From positions 5,902 through 14,510 of the forward strand of contig DODH01000014.1 of assembly GCA_003545625.1 (NCBI GenBank): a stretch of DNA of 8,609 nt, read 5' to 3'. Source of the DNA: Nitrospina sp. (GTDB lineage: Bacteria > Nitrospinota > Nitrospinia > Nitrospinales > VA-1). The first letter of the stretch is position 1, and each line of letters begins with the position of its first letter. Shown here piece by piece: positions 1 to 6,726 of the stretch. A model generated the notes under the pieces. It was given only the letters and a program-made list of their open reading frames with translations. It made no database searches and was not told the DNA's origin. The position numbers were made by a program, and so were the translations under genes.

Positions 1-2
1 AC

Positions 3-31
3 TTGACTTCCCCCTTAGGGTCGGGTATTTT
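3..31 (+). promoter_or_regulatory. Predicted sigma70-type promoter upstream of xerC
   Basis: A -35-like TTGACT at 3-8 (5 of 6 matches to TTGACA) is separated by exactly 17 bases from a -10-like TATTTT at 26-31 (4 of 6 matches to TATAAT). Transcription would start near position 38, giving a leader of about 20 bases that contains the xerC SD site AAGGGG at 48-53. A second -10-like GATACT at 32-37 has poor spacing. The hexamers are seen directly; promoter function is inferred, and nothing upstream of the window can be judged. Confidence 0.4.
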
Positions 32-60
32 GATACTATTGATAAATAAGGGGTTCTTTA

Positions 61-990
61 ATGGAAAAGGCCTTACAGGAGTTCAAAAATTACCTGATCG
101 TGGAAAAAAATGCTTCTCCACATACGCTGGACAGTTATCTCAATGATATCTCCCAGTTCCAGGATTTTTTGACTCGCTCAGGTCATGCCATTGAATCTTC
201 CACCATTCAACTCAAAAAAATAGACCGGTTAGCGGTGCGCTCATTCATGGGCCATCTTTATGAGAAGAATTTTTCGGGTGCCACCATGCGGCGCAAGCTT
301 TCAACATTGAGCTCGTTTTTTCGCTTCCTGTGTCGGGAAGGTTATCTGAAAACCAATGTCGCCAAAACCGTTCCCGCGCCCCGAATGCAGAACAAACTTC
401 CCGCATATTTTTCCGTCGATGAAATGTTCCGCCTTTTGCAGTTGCCTGAGGGTGAAGGGTTCCTGCCTGTTCGCGACCGGGCTCTGCTGGAGCTGTTTTA
501 CAGCTGTGGGCTGCGTATCAGTGAACTGGTTGGGCTGACCCTGGAGGACATCAACCTTGACTCCCGCATGGTCAAAGTGCTGGGAAAAGGCGGAAAGGAA
601 CGCCTTCTGCCACTGGGACGCCATTGTGTGGAGGCTCTGAAAATGTACCTTAACATCAGGAAGGATAAAATCCGGGAGTTTGGCTCCGGCACGAGCAAAC
701 TGTTCCTGAATTATCGGGGGACAGAAATCTCCACCCGGGGAGTGCGTAAAGTTGTAGAAAAATATATCAAACAGGGGAATTTTTCGGGCGGGGTCTCCCC
801 GCATTCGATCCGACATTCCTTTGCCACTCACCTTTTGGAAGGTGGGGCGGATTTGCGCTCCATTCAGGAGCTACTGGGGCATTCCAGTCTGTCCACCACT
901 CAGAAATACACACATCTGACACTCGATCGATTGTCCGAAACGTATGACAAGGCACATCCTCGCGCCAAAGAAAAACCCGCAATGAAATAA
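61..990 (+). CDS. xerC: Tyrosine recombinase XerC
   Basis: Site-specific tyrosine recombinase, expected to act with a partner (XerD or a second Xer) at dif to resolve chromosome dimers at division. The 309 residues match the family's usual length of about 300. Residues 1 to about 105 form the SAM-like core-binding domain and about 110-300 the catalytic domain. All catalytic residues are visible: R152 in CGLRISEL, K176 in GKGGKER, H248 and R251 in [13 protein letters not shown]274 in [11 protein letters not shown], and the nucleophile Y283 in KYTH. The ATG is supported by AAGGGG 7 bases upstream. hslV follows after 47 bases, the xerC-hslV-hslU order known from several phyla. XerC rather than XerD is chosen mainly from that linkage; a single-Xer system cannot be excluded. 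The last residues are a short basic tail. Confidence 0.9.
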   Translation: MEKALQEFKNYLIVEKNASPHTLDSYLNDISQFQDFLTRSGHAIESSTIQLKKIDRLAVRSFMGHLYEKNFSGATMRRKLSTLSSFFRFLCREGYLKTNVAKTVPAPRMQNKLPAYFSVDEMFRLLQLPEGEGFLPVRDRALLELFYSCGLRISELVGLTLEDINLDSRMVKVLGKGGKERLLPLGRHCVEALKMYLNIRKDKIREFGSGTSKLFLNYRGTEISTRGVRKVVEKYIKQGNFSGGVSPHSIRHSFATHLLEGGADLRSIQELLGHSSLSTTQKYTHLTLDRLSETYDKAHPRAKEKPAMK

Positions 991-1001
991 TATTAATCCG
1001 G

Positions 1002-1030
1002 TTTCCCTTTTTATTCTGTTCCAGTACAAT
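1002..1030 (+). promoter_or_regulatory. Possible promoter directly upstream of hslV
   Basis: A -10-like TACAAT lies at 1025-1030 (5 of 6 matches) with a weak -35-like TTTCCC at 1002-1007 (3 of 6) at 17-base spacing. Transcription would start at about 1037-1038, right at the hslV ATG. This would give a leaderless or nearly leaderless message and fits the absence of any SD site before hslV. The -35 is poor, so this may be chance; hslV could simply be read through from the xerC promoter. Confidence 0.25.
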
Positions 1031-1037
1031 ACTCAAT

Positions 1038-1565
1038 ATGATGGAAGCAACCACAATACTCGCTGTTCGCCATAAGGGGGAGGTCGTCATAGGTGGTGAC
1101 GGGCAAGTCACCCTGGGCAATACAATAATGAAACATTCCGCCAGCAAAGTCCGGCGCATGCACCACGACAAGGTGGTCGGGGGGTTCGCCGGGTCCACCG
1201 CAGACGCATTTGCTTTATTTGCCCGGTTTGAAGAAAAACTTGAAAAATTTCAGGGAAACCTGCCCCGCTCAGCAGTTGAACTGGCCAAAGACTGGCGTAC
1301 TGATAAAATGCTGAGACGACTGGAGGCCATGCTGATAGTGGTCGATAAAGAACACTCTCTCCTGCTTTCCGGCACGGGGGATGTGATCGAACCTGATGAT
1401 GGCGTTTTGGCCATCGGTTCCGGAGGGATGTTCGCTTCCGCCGCCGCCAAAGCGCTGATCCAACACAGCAACCTTTCGGCGCGGGAAATCGTGGAAGAGG
1501 CCATGAAGATTACCGAATCGATCTGTATTTATACCAACTCTAATTTAACGATTGAGGAATTGTAG
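1038..1565 (+). CDS. hslV: ATP-dependent protease subunit HslV (ClpQ)
   Basis: Proteolytic subunit of the cytoplasmic HslUV protease, a threonine peptidase related to the proteasome beta subunit that forms a double hexamer capped by HslU. The 175 residues match the family's usual length. The mature N-terminus should be Thr5 of MMEATTIL, exposed after loss of a four-residue propeptide. Counting that Thr as 1, D17 (in GGDGQVT) and K33 (in SASKVRR) sit at the expected active-site positions, and the protein ends in the familiar [10 protein letters not shown]. Two consecutive ATG codons (1038 and 1041) could start it; 1038 is preferred because many relatives carry three residues between Met and the first Thr. 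No SD sequence is visible upstream. The stop is 3 bases before hslU, so the two are almost certainly co-translated. Confidence 0.95.
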   Translation: MMEATTILAVRHKGEVVIGGDGQVTLGNTIMKHSASKVRRMHHDKVVGGFAGSTADAFALFARFEEKLEKFQGNLPRSAVELAKDWRTDKMLRRLEAMLIVVDKEHSLLLSGTGDVIEPDDGVLAIGSGGMFASAAAKALIQHSNLSAREIVEEAMKITESICIYTNSNLTIEEL

Positions 1566-1568
1566 TTC

Positions 1569-2981
1569 ATGAACGAATCAGCATTAACCCAGCTCGACAC
1601 CGTATCGCAGAATTCCGATGATGCGTTTATGGCGTCCTTGACTCCAAAACAAATTGTAGAGGAGTTGGACAAGTTTATCGTTGGGCAAACCAAAGCCAAG
1701 CGGGCGGTGGGCATTGCCCTGCGCAATCGCTGGCGTCGACAACAACTTCCAGACTCCCTTCGCGATGAAGTGGGGCCTAAAAATATTCTTATGATTGGCC
1801 CGACAGGAGTGGGTAAGACAGAAATCGCCCGCCGGTTGGCTAAGCTCTCAAAATCTCCTTTCATCAAAGTTGAGGCTTCCAAATATACTGAAGTGGGTTA
1901 TGTTGGACGCGATGTGGAATCCATGATCCGGGATCTGGTGGAATTGTCAAAAAATATGGTTAAAGAAGAAATGGAGGCCCGCGTTCGCGTGCAAGCCCGT
2001 GAACAGGCCATCGAAAAACTTCTGGATTTACTTCTTCCTCCCCCACCAGGTATGCAGCCCGACTCTAACCTGGATACAAACGGTAAACTGCATTACCAGC
2101 AGACACGCGAAAAGTTTGTCCGGATGCTAAAGGAAGGCAAGCTTGATGAACGCGAAGTGGAAATCCAGGTACGGGAAAAAACGCCCTCAATTATTGACCT
2201 GAGCTCCGGAGCCGGAATGGAGGAGATGGGCAACAACATCAAGGACATGCTCGGCTCCCTCATGCCGAAAAAAACCAAAAGCAAAAAACTGAAAGTCCCG
2301 GATGCCTTCAAGGTTCTTTGCCAGGAGGAAGCAGAAAAGTTACTCGACCAGGACCAAATAATGGAAGAAACCCTGAAGCGTGTCGAACAAAACGGAATCA
2401 TTTTCATTGACGAAGTAGACAAAATTATAGGTCGTCAGGCAGGCGGAACCAGTGGCCCCGATGTCTCCCGCGAAGGGGTGCAACGTGACCTATTGCCTAT
2501 TGTTGAAGGCTCGTCGGTCAACACCAAGTACGGCATCGTGAAAACCGACCACATCCTTTTTATTGCGGCCGGGGCATTCCACGCAGCCAAGCCGTCTGAT
2601 CTTATTCCGGAATTTCAGGGACGTTTCCCCATTCGTGTTGAGCTGGATTCCCTGACCAAAGATGATTTCGTCCGTATTCTTACAGAGCCCGATAACGCCT
2701 TGGTCAAACAATACACCGCCTTGCTGAAAACAGAGCAGGTTAACCTGACTTTTCTGGATGATGCCATCAACGAGATCGCTGAAATGTCCGCCCTGGTCAA
2801 CCAACGCATGGAAAACATTGGAGCCCGGCGACTGCAAACCATCATGGAAAAGTTTCTCGAAGATATCTCTTTTGACGCTCCGGACTTGGAAGATACAGAT
2901 ATCACTATTGATGCCAAATATATTCGCGACAAACTGAAAGATATTATTCAGGACGAAGACCTGAGCCGTTATATCCTCTAA
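1569..2981 (+). CDS. hslU: HslUV protease ATPase subunit HslU (ClpY)
   Basis: AAA+ unfoldase that recognises, unfolds and feeds proteins into HslV. Visible motifs are Walker A GPTGVGKT (77-84), the pore loop GYVGRD (110-115), an intermediate (I) domain of roughly 115-255, Walker [10 protein letters not shown] (277-285), the GRFPIR arginine-finger segment (351-356), sensor 2 GARR (418-421), and the C-terminal DLSRYIL tail that docks into HslV. At 470 residues it exceeds the roughly 440-450 typical of the family. The excess is mostly a 20-residue polar N-terminal extension before [16 protein letters not shown], where many homologues begin. The upstream ATG is chosen because GAGGA (1554-1558, inside the hslV 3' end) sits 10 bases before it, while the inner ATG at 1629 has no SD site. 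The argB leader follows the stop. Confidence 0.95.
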   Translation: MNESALTQLDTVSQNSDDAFMASLTPKQIVEELDKFIVGQTKAKRAVGIALRNRWRRQQLPDSLRDEVGPKNILMIGPTGVGKTEIARRLAKLSKSPFIKVEASKYTEVGYVGRDVESMIRDLVELSKNMVKEEMEARVRVQAREQAIEKLLDLLLPPPPGMQPDSNLDTNGKLHYQQTREKFVRMLKEGKLDEREVEIQVREKTPSIIDLSSGAGMEEMGNNIKDMLGSLMPKKTKSKKLKVPDAFKVLCQEEAEKLLDQDQIMEETLKRVEQNGIIFIDEVDKIIGRQAGGTSGPDVSREGVQRDLLPIVEGSSVNTKYGIVKTDHILFIAAGAFHAAKPSDLIPEFQGRFPIRVELDSLTKDDFVRILTEPDNALVKQYTALLKTEQVNLTFLDDAINEIAEMSALVNQRMENIGARRLQTIMEKFLEDISFDAPDLEDTDITIDAKYIRDKLKDIIQDEDLSRYIL

Positions 2982-3006
2982 CGCCGAGAGCCTCCGCGGG
3001 TGACTG

Positions 3007-3051
3007 GCAATATATTTATTTGGCAGACAAACGTTGCTTAATAAATATTGC
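3007..3051 (+). promoter_or_regulatory. AT-rich inverted repeat in the argB leader
   Basis: The arm at 3007-3020 (GCAATATATTTATT) is complementary to the arm at 3040-3051 (AATAAATATTGC), giving 12 base pairs with a two-base TA bulge and a 19-base loop. It lies in the 89-base gap between hslU and argB and ends 19 bases before the argB ATG. It could be an operator dyad or an RNA hairpin. There is no T-tract after it, so an intrinsic terminator for hslU is unlikely. The symmetry is directly visible; the role is unknown. Confidence 0.45.
3020..3049 (+). promoter_or_regulatory. Possible argB promoter with an ARG-box-like site
   Basis: TTGGCA at 3020-3025 matches the -35 consensus at 5 of 6 positions, and AATATT at 3044-3049 matches the -10 at 4 of 6 with an 18-base spacer. 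Overlapping the -10, TTAATAAATATTGC at 3038-3051 agrees with 11 of the 14 core positions of the E. coli ARG box (TGAATWWWWATTCA, where W is A or T). Binding there by an ArgR-type repressor would block the promoter, which suits an arginine-biosynthesis gene. AT-rich DNA matches this consensus easily and no argR gene is in the window, so this is tentative. Confidence 0.25.
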
Positions 3052-3070
3052 GATCTGCCTCAAACATGCT

Positions 3071-3985
3071 ATGAAAAAACTCATTCAAAAAGCGGAAATC
3101 CTTTTAGAAGCTCTTCCTTATATCAAGAGCTTTTATGGTAAAACCATCGTCATCAAATACGGCGGCAGTGCAATGGTTTCGGATGATCTCAAGGAAAACT
3201 TTGCCCTCGATATTGTCATGATGAAATACATCGGCATCAATCCGGTTGTGGTTCACGGGGGCGGTCCGCAGATCGACAAAACCCTCAAGGCTCTGGGAAT
3301 TCAATCCCGGTTTATTGAGGGGCAACGCGTGACCAGCAAAGAAACGATTGACGTGGTGGAAATGGTGCTTGGCGGAAAAGTGAACAAGGAAATCGTTTCC
3401 CTGATCAACCAGCGAGGGGGCAATGCGGTGGGCATCACCGGAAAAGACGGTGACATGATTCTCGCAAAACGGTATAAAAGGGTAAAACATTCGCCGGAAA
3501 TGGATCGACCGGAAATTATTGACCTGGGACTGGTAGGCGAGATCACTAAAGTGAACCCGCGCATTCTGGAGACCTTGGACCAAAATGAATTTATTCCCGT
3601 TATCGCCCCGATTGCCAAAGGCGAAAAAGGAGAAACACTCAATATCAACGCCGACTTTGTGGCAGAGAAGATCGCGTCAGCCCTGAAAGCCGAAAAACTG
3701 ATTTTGATGACGGATACCGAAGGAGTAAAAAATAAAGCCGGAAAACTGCAGTCTGGCTTGACCCGAAAACAGGCTTCCGACTTGATCCGAAGCAAAGTCA
3801 TTCGTGATGGAATGCTCCCCAAAGTTAATTGCTGTCTGGGTGCCCTCAAGTCAGGGGTTCATAAAACCCACATCATTGATGGCCGTGTCCGGCACGCCCT
3901 GTTACTTGAAATTTTTACCGAAGAGGGTATTGGAACGCAGATCGTGGAAAAAACTAAAGACCTGATTAATAATTTATCAGGATAA
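3071..3985 (+). CDS. argB: Acetylglutamate kinase ArgB
   Basis: Phosphorylates N-acetyl-L-glutamate with ATP, the second step of arginine/ornithine synthesis, in the cytoplasm. The protein has 304 residues from this ATG and is an amino-acid kinase fold. Visible are the lysine of IKYGGSAM (K29), the VVHGGGPQ substrate loop (60-67), GQRVT (85-89), NINAD (191-195) and GMLPKV (247-252). The N-terminal helix before KTIVIKYGG and the C-terminal HALLLEIFTEEGIGTQ match the signature of hexameric, arginine-inhibited enzymes, so feedback inhibition by arginine is likely. The frame is open upstream to a TTG at 3020, but the 17 extra residues are unlike the family, so the ATG is preferred. No SD site is visible before the ATG. 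No other arg gene is adjacent; hrcA follows after 36 bases. Confidence 0.94.
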   Translation: MKKLIQKAEILLEALPYIKSFYGKTIVIKYGGSAMVSDDLKENFALDIVMMKYIGINPVVVHGGGPQIDKTLKALGIQSRFIEGQRVTSKETIDVVEMVLGGKVNKEIVSLINQRGGNAVGITGKDGDMILAKRYKRVKHSPEMDRPEIIDLGLVGEITKVNPRILETLDQNEFIPVIAPIAKGEKGETLNINADFVAEKIASALKAEKLILMTDTEGVKNKAGKLQSGLTRKQASDLIRSKVIRDGMLPKVNCCLGALKSGVHKTHIIDGRVRHALLLEIFTEEGIGTQIVEKTKDLINNLSG

Positions 3986-4021
3986 GCAGAATGCCGAAAA
4001 CTAATAACATCGCCTAATGCA

Positions 4022-5077
4022 ATGAGTTCACCACTACTAGATGAAAGAAGTAAAGCGGTTCTCTTAGCGGTCATCGATAAATATATAGAGACTGCAGAGC
4101 CCGTGGGTTCGCGCACCGTAGCCAAGATTTACCCCGAACACCTCAGTTCCGCCACCCTCAGGAATGTGATGGCCGATTTGGAGGAAAAGGGGTTTCTGAA
4201 TCAACCGCACAAGTCGGCAGGCCGCATTCCCACCGATAAGGGCTACCGGTTTTATGTGGATCACCTTTTGCGTCCGCAAAGTTTTTTAATGAAAGCCGAG
4301 GTACTGTCGGAAGCCCCTGAGCTTGAATACCCGAAGCAGAATCTTCAGGGACTGCTTGAACAGGCCTGCGAAAACCTTTCCAAAGTTTCCCAGCAAACAG
4401 GGCTGGTCATGCTCCCCAGTTTTTCGAGCGCCTGTTTCAAACATATTGAGTTTACCAAAGTGGCTCCGCAAGCGGCACTGGCAGTCTTCTTCTCTGAACA
4501 AGGCATCTTGCAAAATAAAGTGCTTCCCATAGATGCGGACATGACCCAGGATCAACTGACCTCTATTTCAAATTACCTGAATGACGAATTCAGTGGAAAA
4601 CCCATCAAATGGATCTTACGGGAACTGCTAAAACGGTTGCGACTAGAAAAAGAACACTACAACCATCTTGCAAGTAAAGCCCATGCCCTTTCCGCCGCCT
4701 TGTTTGCGGAAGAAAAGGAAAGTAGCGAACTGATTGTGGAAGGCGCTTTGAATTTTCTCGACCAGCCTGAGTTCACAGAGGATATCAGCAAGATCAAGGC
4801 TCTTTTAGCTACTCTCGAAGAGAAAACCAAATTGATCAACCTGCTCGACCTTTGCCTGCACCATGATGGAATGACCATATTAATCGGCGAGGAAAATCTC
4901 CAGGAAGAAATGGGGAACTGCAGTCTGATCGCACAAAATTATCAACTAGGAAATGAAAATGTTGGCACACTGGCTGTTTTCGGATCTAAAAGAATGGATT
5001 ATAAACGCATCATTTCCATTGTGAACCATACCGCGAAAATAGTTTCCAAATTAATTTCTGAAAACCAGGGAGTTTAA
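4022..5077 (+). CDS. hrcA: Heat-inducible transcription repressor HrcA
   Basis: Repressor that binds CIRCE operators of groE and dnaK operons and is kept active by GroEL. At 351 residues it is full length. Residues 1 to about 85 hold the winged-helix DNA-binding domain with the family signatures LSSATLRNVMADLE (41-54) and QPHKSAGRIPTDKGYR (61-76). The rest is the GAF-like and dimerisation region. Near the C-terminus the usual GPTRMDY-type motif reads GSKRMDY (321-327), a mild deviation. The ATG is the first possible start after the argB stop, which lies in the same frame 12 codons upstream; no SD site is visible. grpE starts 4 bases after the stop. No CIRCE (TTAGCACTC, 9 bases, GAGTGCTAA) was found before this gene or elsewhere in the window, so autoregulation through a local CIRCE is not supported. 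Confidence 0.94.
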   Translation: MSSPLLDERSKAVLLAVIDKYIETAEPVGSRTVAKIYPEHLSSATLRNVMADLEEKGFLNQPHKSAGRIPTDKGYRFYVDHLLRPQSFLMKAEVLSEAPELEYPKQNLQGLLEQACENLSKVSQQTGLVMLPSFSSACFKHIEFTKVAPQAALAVFFSEQGILQNKVLPIDADMTQDQLTSISNYLNDEFSGKPIKWILRELLKRLRLEKEHYNHLASKAHALSAALFAEEKESSELIVEGALNFLDQPEFTEDISKIKALLATLEEKTKLINLLDLCLHHDGMTILIGEENLQEEMGNCSLIAQNYQLGNENVGTLAVFGSKRMDYKRIISIVNHTAKIVSKLISENQGV

Positions 5078-5081
5078 AAAG

Positions 5082-5702
5082 GTGACATCCAAGGAAAATG
5101 CAACAAAAGAACCTGCTGAGGAAGAACAAGAAGAAGAACGAAAAGTTCAGGATCTGGAAGGAGACGCGCTTGTCGAAGAAGAAAAAGAACTCGACCCCAT
5201 CGAAGAACTTCAGCAGCAATTAGAGAAAAAGGATCAGGAACTTGCCGAACAAAAAGGCGACTTCCTCAGAGAAAAAGCTGATCTTGAAAATTTTCGTAAG
5301 AGATTGATCAAAGACAAGGAAGATGCTGTTCAATTTGCCAACCAACGGCTGCTGAAAGAACTGGTACAGATTAATGACAATCTGAATAGAGCCCTGGATG
5401 CCTCCAATACTTCTCTGGAAAGTTTCAAGGAAGGCATTGAAATGATCCAGAAACAGTTCACCACATTCCTCAAAAACCAGAAAGTGGAACCGATTGAAGC
5501 CATGGGGAAACCTTTTGATCCGAGCCTGCATGAAGTCATGACCCAGCAGGAATCTGCAGACCATGATGAAAACACTGTGATCCAGGAATATTCCAAAGGT
5601 TATACCTTGAATGGACGCCTTCTTCACTCCGCAAAAGTGGTGATCTCAAAAAAGCCCGCCAAGAAAAAAAAGAAAGAAAAAAATGTTGAAGAGGAAAAAT
5701 AA
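5082..5702 (+). CDS. grpE: Nucleotide exchange factor GrpE
   Basis: Co-chaperone that releases ADP from DnaK (Hsp70) as a homodimer. Of the 206 residues, 1 to about 37 are acidic and probably disordered, and about 38-95 form the long coiled-coil helix, including the GDFLREKADLENFRKR stretch. About 100-135 belong to the helical bundle, and 143-190 form the beta domain with the GrpE signature from PFDPSLHEVM to KGYTLNGRLLHSAKVVIS. The start is GTG, supported by AGGGAG at 5067-5072 with a 9-base spacer that overlaps the end of hrcA. This suggests translational coupling. The C-terminus is odd: after residue 190 comes a lysine-rich tail (PAKKKKKEK then EEEK) encoded by runs of 8 and 7 A residues. 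dnaK, the usual next gene, is replaced by mutM. Confidence 0.95.
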   Translation: MTSKENATKEPAEEEQEEERKVQDLEGDALVEEEKELDPIEELQQQLEKKDQELAEQKGDFLREKADLENFRKRLIKDKEDAVQFANQRLLKELVQINDNLNRALDASNTSLESFKEGIEMIQKQFTTFLKNQKVEPIEAMGKPFDPSLHEVMTQQESADHDENTVIQEYSKGYTLNGRLLHSAKVVISKKPAKKKKKEKNVEEEK

Positions 5703-5715
5703 TGTTTTAACCCCG

Positions 5716-5731
5716 CTTCATCGTGGTGAAG
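5716..5731 (+). promoter_or_regulatory. Small hairpin covering the mutM ribosome binding site
   Basis: CTTCA (5716-5720) pairs with TGAAG (5727-5731) around a 6-base loop. The GGTGA at 5725-5729, the best SD match for mutM with an 8-base spacer, lies partly in the loop and partly in the right arm. Such a fold could lower mutM translation. The stem is only 5 base pairs, so it may be marginal or accidental. Confidence 0.2.
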
Positions 5732-5737
5732 TCATTC

Positions 5738-6556
5738 ATGCCTGAACTGCCTGAAGTCGAAACCCTGCGCCGGGCTCTTCTCCCCTTAGTGGTCAACAAA
5801 ACCTGCACGGCACTCAAGTTCTACCGCAAGGACATCCGCTTTCCCATTCCTCAGGCAACTTTGCGTAAGCAATTCGCCAAGCAGGTGGTTTCCAAAATCC
5901 AACGCAACGGAAAATACTTGCTTTTACAGGTCCCTCAAGGTGCCATGCTTTTACATCTGGGTATGAGCGGACATGTTTCCCTGCAGACTTCCATAGCCCC
6001 CCGGGAAAAACATACGCACGCTATTTTTCAGTTTGGCTCCAAAACCTGTCTGCACTTTGTCGATCCGAGGCGTTTTGGGTGCATACTATGGGTCCCGAAA
6101 AACGGGACACATCCCCTACTGGATAAAATGGGACCGGACCCATTTTCGCCGGATGCCAACGCGAAAACACTGAAAGGTCGGGCTAGAAACTGCCGGTCTC
6201 CCATCAAAACGTTCATCATGGATGCCAGGCGCATCGCGGGAATCGGCAATATCTACGCCTGCGAATCCCTGTTTCAGGCAGGCATCAATCCTAAACGCAG
6301 AGCAGGAAGAATCACGCTTGCTGAATGGGACCGCCTCCTTTCTTGTGTGCGCTCCACTCTGGAAAACAGTATTTTGGCCGGAGGAACCACCTTACGCGAT
6401 TTCTTCGACCCCAGCGGGGCCGCCGGATACTATGCCGTACAACTATCCGTCTATGGCAAAGAGGGCGAACCTTGTCAAAAATGCAAAACGCCCATATCCC
6501 GCATGCTCCATTCCGGCCGCTCCACTTTCTTCTGCAAAACCTGCCAACCACCGTGA
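5738..6556 (+). CDS. mutM: Formamidopyrimidine-DNA glycosylase MutM (Fpg)
   Basis: Bifunctional base-excision repair enzyme that removes 8-oxoguanine and formamidopyrimidines and nicks the abasic strand. The ATG at 5738 is chosen because Pro2 of MPELPEVET must become the N-terminal catalytic proline. An upstream in-frame GTG at 5723 would add five residues and bury it. From this start the protein has 272 residues, the usual length. Visible are P2 and E3, K59 in NGKYLLL, the void-filling M76 (HLGMSG), R111 and F113 (DPRRFG), N171 in GIGNIYACESLF, R261 in GRSTFFC, and a zinc finger C246-X2-C249-X16-C266-X2-C269. All key residues are intact. It lies 35 bases after grpE, probably in the same transcript. 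A 170-base non-coding gap follows. Confidence 0.95.
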   Translation: MPELPEVETLRRALLPLVVNKTCTALKFYRKDIRFPIPQATLRKQFAKQVVSKIQRNGKYLLLQVPQGAMLLHLGMSGHVSLQTSIAPREKHTHAIFQFGSKTCLHFVDPRRFGCILWVPKNGTHPLLDKMGPDPFSPDANAKTLKGRARNCRSPIKTFIMDARRIAGIGNIYACESLFQAGINPKRRAGRITLAEWDRLLSCVRSTLENSILAGGTTLRDFFDPSGAAGYYAVQLSVYGKEGEPCQKCKTPISRMLHSGRSTFFCKTCQPP

Positions 6557-6561
6557 CGCTG

Positions 6562-6600
6562 AACTCGGCTTGCAATAGCCCTGTTGGCTGGCAAAGAGTT
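6562..6600 (+). terminator. Hairpin downstream of mutM, possible transcript end
   Basis: Three nested complementary blocks can fold: AACTC (6562-6566) with GAGTT (6596-6600), TTGC (6570-6573) with GCAA (6591-6594), and AGCC (6577-6580) with GGCT (6586-6589). Together they give 13 base pairs with small internal loops around a CTGTT loop. It begins 5 bases after the mutM stop. No T-tract follows, so it is not a classical intrinsic terminator. It could protect the 3' end of the upstream message or be chance. Confidence 0.35.
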
Positions 6601-6650
6601 ACCTCGGCCCAATCAAGCTCTTGCCGTCTGCCTCTCTTACCAAAGGAGTT

Positions 6651-6666
6651 CTTAAAGAAATTTAAG
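6651..6666 (+). other. Perfect AT-rich hairpin with a GAAA loop
   Basis: CTTAAA (6651-6656) and TTTAAG (6661-6666) form a perfect 6-base-pair stem closed by GAAA, a GNRA-type tetraloop sequence. An SD-like AAAGGAG at 6642-6648 sits just before it, but no start codon follows at a useful distance. The element lies in the 170-base gap between mutM and the radical SAM gene, where I see no gene and no convincing promoter. Its role is unknown. Confidence 0.25.
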
Positions 6667-6726
6667 CTATCTATTCACCTGCTTTTTGGCGAAAATAACT
6701 CTTAATCATCAAAAACTGAGGTATAG

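Noticed and set aside
735..750. A CIRCE half-site (GAGTGC-like, also GCACTC inside mutM)
   Set aside because: Neither has the complementary half at 9-base spacing, and both lie inside coding sequence.
767..1198. A minus-strand 143-codon frame across the xerC-hslV junction
   Set aside because: It is antisense to two well-conserved genes and its translation resembles no known family; other antisense frames in the window are the same kind of shadow.
3021..3037. A sigma54-like promoter (TGGCAG and TTGC) before argB
   Set aside because: The GG and GC elements are 12 bases apart rather than the required 10, and sigma54 promoters tolerate little spacing change.
3020..3070. argB starting at the upstream TTG
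   Set aside because: The 17 added residues do not resemble ArgB N-termini, no SD site lies at a useful distance, and the region overlaps the leader dyad.
3986..4021. argB and hrcA being read as one protein, since they share a frame with 12 codons between the TAA and the next ATG
   Set aside because: Both proteins are full length with normal ends, and there is no stop-suppression context or precedent that I know of.
5723..5737. mutM starting at GTG 5723
   Set aside because: Fpg needs Pro2 as its N-terminal catalytic residue, which requires the ATG at 5738.
6325..6705. A 126-codon frame overlapping the end of mutM and the following gap
   Set aside because: It mostly lies out of frame inside the well-conserved mutM end, has no recognisable domain and has no good start context.
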